Assembly (NCBI GenBank): GCA_025093985.1
Contig: JACAAK010000003.1
Coordinates: 4,154,001-4,218,000 of the forward strand
Length of the DNA: 64,000 bases
Origin: Calvatia gigantea
Taxonomy: Eukaryota; Basidiomycota; Agaricomycetes; Agaricales; Lycoperdaceae
Reading direction: 5' to 3'
The position numbers and the translations under genes are program-made. Shown here piece after piece: positions 59,560 through 64,000 of this stretch; position 1 is the first letter of the stretch; the number at the start of each line of letters is the position of its first letter. The notes beneath the pieces were generated by a model, which searched no databases, was not told the origin of the DNA, and worked only from the letters and a program-made list of their open reading frames with translations.

Positions 59560-60438
59560 CGTGTTCTGGATCGCGTTCTTGATTCGTTTCAATTTTGTTT
59601 CGGAGAAAACCGCTGCAAAATTTCGTGGACTACGATGGCTAGATATTGGGGCTGCCAAAGTTGCAAGGCAGCTTTGTCCTGGACAATTTCCCCTGAGTCA
59701 CATGAGCGCCATTGCTGATGCTGGTGACTAGTGACCATGACAGATGACCCTGACGCTCTGTGACTCCCCATCAGCCCTATCGTGCGACAAGGGTCGCGAG
59801 TCGCAACAACTCCTCATGCATCGTCACTTATAACCGCTTGATCTGAAAAGTATATCGCACGGAGAGCCACCAAATCACAGTTTTTACGGACTGGATCACG
59901 CGGAGGCAACACCTACGTCCCAAGCCTGGGTATTGAATATTGAGTTGTGACCCGGCAGAAGAAGCGACAGGTCGTTCCAAGATCGGGCGGGAATGGCCAC
60001 GTCCTTGATGAGCTTGGCCTTCTGGGATCACCGTCGCTGGTTTTTATAATTCCAAGTGTATGAGGATTGTAAAAACGAGGAAGTGCCACGCCCGAGCCAA
60101 TAGGCATGATTCGTCAAAGTGTTCAAGGCCCCCATCCCATCTCATCAGAAGTGGCATTCCATGAGTCAGGGATATCCCCCAACTTGTCGAAAACCTGAGT
60201 GGTCTGTATCCCTCTGATCTTGCTGCCGCGCCCTGGTGCCCTGTGTGTCTGGTAGTCTAGTCAAGTCTGCAGGTTGACTGGTCTGTATATTCCCCGGAAA
60301 TACTAGACAATGGGACGATGGTGAAAGTACACTAACGTAAATATGGTACGCGGACAATACTACTTAATACCAGGACCAAAGAATACCCCGTGCTGCTCGA
60401 CTCTTTCATCTGTTTCCATTGCCAATTGCCACGGGACT
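59560..60438. other. Intergenic between DBR1 start and 7-TM copy D end
   Basis: The first ~160 bp upstream of DBR1 are shared with the partial DBR1 copy at 62.6 kb. No further gene seen. Confidence 0.45.
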
Positions 60439-61655
60439 TCAGCCTCTGCTTTTCATGAAATCCATCCTGGCTTCTTCAGGGTCGTAGGACCCCAAAGCAG
60501 TCTCAACACTAATTTGCACGTCGGGCGCCGGTTTTGTATTGAAATGGACATTTGTCTGCACCCCGCCGAATTCCTCGCCCTCTGCTTTATTCTGGGCTGT
60601 GCGGATCAATACCAAATTGAACGCAATCGCCACCACAACTGTATTCTGCACCATCTTAACATCAGCCTTTCTCCGGAAAACATGCTTCCAGAAAACGCAC
60701 AATCGTTTCAAGGAGAGAGATGGCAAAAGCATTTTTGCCAAATCATACGAAGAAATGTGCAAGACTAACCAACAAGTACAAAATACCGGACTCCATGAGG
60801 ATGCAGACAAGGAACTGAAGTTGCCTTGTCGTGCTTGCAGCAGCTCCCCTCTTTGAAGCCCGCCAGATTTTCCAGATTAATAAACCTTGGCGCGAAGAAT
60901 GTCAGCGTGCTTACTACTCGCCCATTGTCAGCGAACTTACCCGTACAGTAGGTGTTCAACACTATCGTTGAAAGCCAGAACGGGACCAATACAGTTCCGG
61001 GTCCCACACTCATGTTCACAGCTGCCCACTCGTAAGGGCCAAAGTCTGGGTCGTGGGTGTGCACCACCTGAAGGAATATCTCGAGGATGGTACAGACAAG
61101 GCCTCCCAGCCAGAGAAGGATCGGAAGCCACATGATCCACATTCTTCTCCCATAAACGACCCAGAGGCGATACATCTGGGGGACGATGCATGTTAGCTCA
61201 TACGTTCCTCAAGTAAACCAGTTGAAAACCCTACCAGGACGATATCTGCAAGGAGAGCAACCATATTTGCTATCCTACACTGTTCACCGCACCATGATTG
61301 GACTTCCTTGGGTCAAGTTCAGGGCCCAAAAGCTGTCCTTTACGATAGGACTCCAGGGAGGGTCTGCCCACGCTTCAGGCCTCAGGCTTGTGTCCATCAT
61401 CTATGAAGTCCATTTGAGACATTAGAACTTGTACAAGCTTGCCACATCCGCAAGTAACAGTATCCCAATTACGTTCGTTATGGCAATCATAAGCCAATGA
61501 AACTGCATCCTCAGCCTCCAGCCCTCGTCTGTGAAGATTAACCAGCGATTGGCATAGCCATATGTGACGAGGTAGAGGCCGTACAGAAGGCCACTAGCAA
61601 ATGTCATAGATACAGCCACTGAAATGTGGGGGGGAGTAAATTTGGGGCCTGCCAT
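60439..61655 (-). pseudogene. 7-TM membrane protein family, copy D (nearly intact, nonsense mutation)
   Basis: MAGPKFTPPHISVAVSMTFASGLLYGLYLVTYGYANRWLIFTDEGW starts at 61655. NMVALLADIVL, then across an intron MYRLWVVYGRRMWIMWLPILLWLGGLVCTI, NMSVGPGTVLVPFWLSTIVLNTY, LMESGILYLLVSLAHFFV and a final VVVAIAFNLVLIR with polar tail to 60439 complete the fold. The conserved Trp after AHFFV is TGA (60743–60745), and the end of exon 1 needs one or two frame corrections near 61435 and 61365. Promoter-proximal sequence is close to that of copy E. It is either a recent pseudogene or an allele with assembly errors. Confidence 0.7.
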
Positions 61656-62604
61656 ACTGGAATGGTGAGTTGAGGTGACGATATCATGTTTGCCCTTTTA
61701 TCCTGAAGATAGATGATTTGAGGACAGTCGCCTTACGATCTCAAAGTATTCCAAATTAACTTCCATGGGAAATGATATCGCCGAATGAGGCTAGTCGTTT
61801 CAAACAGCGCCCACATAACTTTATCCCCCAGTTCCAAAGAATGATATCAACCGGCAACAACATGTAGGCAGTGTCTTGGGGTCGAGTGGAATGGCCACCT
61901 GCCCCACTCATGATTGATGCCAGCTTGAAGATTCTCTCCCCGCGAACCATCACTCCCACCGAACACTCTTAAGGGTGCGCAGTGCACATTTTTGCCGGCT
62001 GTACGTGCATGGTAGACGGTTCAGATTTACAGGTTAAGCTCCAAGCCTCAAGCATCGCGGCTAGCGTTATGGTCTCGAGTCTGAAACAGTTGGGTTTTCA
62101 ATCAGAATTCGTTGCAAAAGTAGCTTTGCAAGGCGGTTATTCAAGCCGTCCAGCTCTAAACAAAGAATAAATCTCGGCGCGGTTGGCATTGTTTGGGTCC
62201 CTATCCCATGGTGCTAATTGCGGCTTCTTGCGATCGTGTACCGGATCAGGAGCCAACAAGAGCTGCATCATAGAATGAAAGTGATACATCAAACAGGCTT
62301 AGCCCATTTTCCCAAGCATCAGTGATTCTCTTAGGCGACTCAAGAATGACTCTTATGGTAGCGAAGGTATCCTGGTTGGCTCCTTGCTACTTGGGGCCAT
62401 ATCAAGGATTTTTATCCTTGTGGTGATTGGAGAAAATTATAATACGGTGGCCTATGCTGGACGGGTAGTGCTCGGGTTCTATATCATCCATCAAAGCTCT
62501 CACCAAGGGGTTTCGTAAATTGTTTTCTTAAAAAAAAGATGGCATTACGGTCGCTGTCGCAGGGTGGAATCACGAGACGGGCGCTCTGTATTTATGCAGA
62601 ATGG
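61656..62604. other. Intergenic between 7-TM copy D and the DBR1 fragment
   Basis: No supported gene or repeat recognised. Confidence 0.35.
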
Positions 62605-62930
62605 CCATACAGTTGCAGGTCAGCATGATTCCTGATGGCTTGGAAGTCCCCGCAAATCAGCAAGAGGTTAACTTTGTAGTTGTGTTGGACCTCCAGATCC
62701 CGAATATGACGGTAGATTTCGTCGAGGTGGCCGTGGCAACACCCTTCGACCGCGACTTTCATCGTGTCCCGGATCGCGTACTTGATTCGTTGCGAGTTTT
62801 GTTTCGGAGACAACCCCTGCAAAGTTTCGTGGACTGCGGTGGCCAGATATTGGGGCCGGCCAAGTTGCAAGGCGGCTTTACCTCGCCGATTTCCCCTGAG
62901 TCAGATGAGCCATTATTGATGTGCCGGAGC
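62605..62930 (-). pseudogene. Partial DBR1 copy: upstream region and first exon only
   Basis: Aligns at clear but imperfect identity with 59401–59720. It keeps [19 protein letters not shown] and [17 protein letters not shown], then ends in a one-nt shift at the point where exon 1 of the full gene continues. The metal site is incomplete, so it cannot make a working debranching enzyme. Confidence 0.85.
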
Positions 62931-63897
62931 CGGAATGACGGCCGCTGCCAGTGCAACGAAACAAATACCCGTTCCTATTAAATGAAAGGTCCCTGAAGTA
63001 TACTTACGAAACCCGAACCCTCGTCACCACCGTATACCCTACTCAGGTCCGAAGTGTGCAGCGTGTCTCCGTGTTGTATTATTTTGGCACGTAAATAACC
63101 TCAAAACTATTTTGACAACGATTGAGAGCTATTTGGAATATGCTGCTGAGTCCAAATGCTTTCACTGGATTTAACCCGGTTGAGGACTGGTACTGCCTTC
63201 CTCTGTTGGATGAAGCGGCGGTGGACATCCATGACGGAGATATGTCAACGCTAGTTTGCATCAAACCCAAGATTAGAACTTGCTAAGATTGGTACGTGAC
63301 CTGCGAGCTCAAGCCCAAGCATGCAGTAAAGTTCATCATACCTTAATGTGTGCCCCAAAAACAAAGAAACACTATTCATGCTTGGGGGGATCCGATCCTC
63401 AATTTCCAGTTTCCCAAGTGTGACTGATGAATGCACAAATACTAAAGTATCTCCCTGGTGCAAATGCACTGCTACCAGTATAGCCCATCATTCGTAGCAC
63501 CTCTGCACAAAACCCCTCACAAGTGGTGCCGGCTCGTGAGGAGAAAAGATCCTAGATAGCCCACAAGCGACAAGCATCTAAATGCACCCAAATATACGCA
63601 TGCCCCTAAGCTGCATGTCCTTGCACAGTAGCGGAACTGCCTAAGTCTCCCTTAGGACTTCGGGGATACGGATGACATTTTCTAGGTTTGTATGATCTTC
63701 CCAGGCGTCCAGCATTCCTATCTCCCGAGTTAATAGTGTTAAGTGATTCGGGTTTCAGTTATTTAGAATAGCGGGTGCAAAGCTTAGGCGGGTAGTGGTC
63801 CACAGGATAAAAGGACCAGGAAACGGAGACACCAAATAATCATCGCCGGATCCCCCCCATAACTCCCAGCGCTACTCAGCTCTCCCCTTTCTAAGAA
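62931..63897. other. Intergenic upstream of 7-TM copy E
   Basis: No gene recognised. The last ~100 bp should carry the copy E leader. Confidence 0.35.
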
Positions 63898-64000
63898 TGC
63901 CGGGACGTGGGTTACTGCCACTCCAACAGAGTGTAGCTATTATGTTCACCGTTGGCATCCTTTCTGGCCTTTATGTAGCAACAGTTGGTTTTGCCAATCG
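63898..64000 (+). CDS. 7-TM membrane protein family, copy E (5' end, runs off window)
   Basis: ATG at 63898 opens MPGRGLLPLQQSVAIMFTVG, then LSGLYVATVGFANR up to the window edge, matching the first helix and FANR/YANR turn of copy D. It is the only copy on the plus strand. Completeness cannot be judged. Confidence 0.7.

Noticed and set aside
1..64000. tRNA or rRNA genes and CRISPR arrays
   Set aside because: A few GGTTC-like strings were examined but none sits in a cloverleaf-compatible context, and no regularly spaced repeats occur.

Overview
The window reads as a piece of a filamentous basidiomycete genome, most likely an Agaricomycete. Genes are dense, sit on both strands and are cut by many GT–AG introns of about 50–60 nt. 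The gene content also fits that group: a small lineage-type family of 7-TM proteins, a Crinkler-type kinase-like protein, a PAH-only mini-protein and a TKL-like kinase. No prokaryotic or phage signal, CRISPR array, rRNA or convincing tRNA was seen.

Layout. 1–0.9 kb: end of a C2H2 zinc-finger gene (-). 1.3–6.1 kb: dynactin p150/NIP100 (-), divergent from the TORC1 subunit raptor/KOG1 (+, 6.4–11.7 kb). 11.9–13.6 kb: Crinkler-like protein with a kinase-like body (-). 14.3–16.9 kb: an intact 867-residue RNA-repair fusion (2H phosphoesterase – TPR-like – dual-specificity phosphatase – P-loop polynucleotide kinase – Rnl2-type RNA ligase). It diverges across 197 bp from an RCC1-repeat protein resembling Kti13/Ats1 (17.1–18.5 kb). 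18.7–20.2 kb: a TKL-like kinase.

20.5–27.2 kb is a rearranged block. Two direct copies of a ~450–500-bp repeat bracket a shattered elongation factor 2 gene. Its 3' part (22.5–23.2 kb) and 5' part (24.9–26.6 kb) are separated by an unrelated small gene, and a ~220-bp-arm palindrome lies beside it. 27.4–28.0 kb: SWI5 recombination factor with a 15-nt microexon, divergent from a full-length ABCA transporter (28.4–34.1 kb). Then a PAH mini-protein, a quiet 2.5-kb stretch, a pyridoxamine-phosphate-oxidase-like FMN protein (37.3–38.1 kb), a small acidic nuclear-type protein (38.3–38.9 kb), a CorA-type Mg2+ channel (39.6–42.1 kb) and a DM9-domain protein (43.5–44.6 kb).

45.6–64 kb holds five members of one 7-TM family (one intact, three broken, one running off the right edge). 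Among them lie a PX-like/AGC protein kinase (52.4–57.0 kb), a lariat debranching enzyme DBR1 gene with several frame breaks (57.7–59.6 kb) and a partial second DBR1 copy (62.6–62.9 kb).

Two themes cut across the window. First, RNA processing and translation genes are unusually frequent (RNA repair enzyme, Kti13-like, EF-2 relic, DBR1), and the first two share a promoter region. Second, single-nucleotide frame breaks occur in several conserved genes (raptor, Kti13-like, AGC kinase, DBR1, CRN-like), while long neighbours such as the RNA-repair enzyme, ABCA and CorA show none. Assembly indels probably explain the breaks in essential genes; real decay is clearer in the EF-2 and 7-TM relics.
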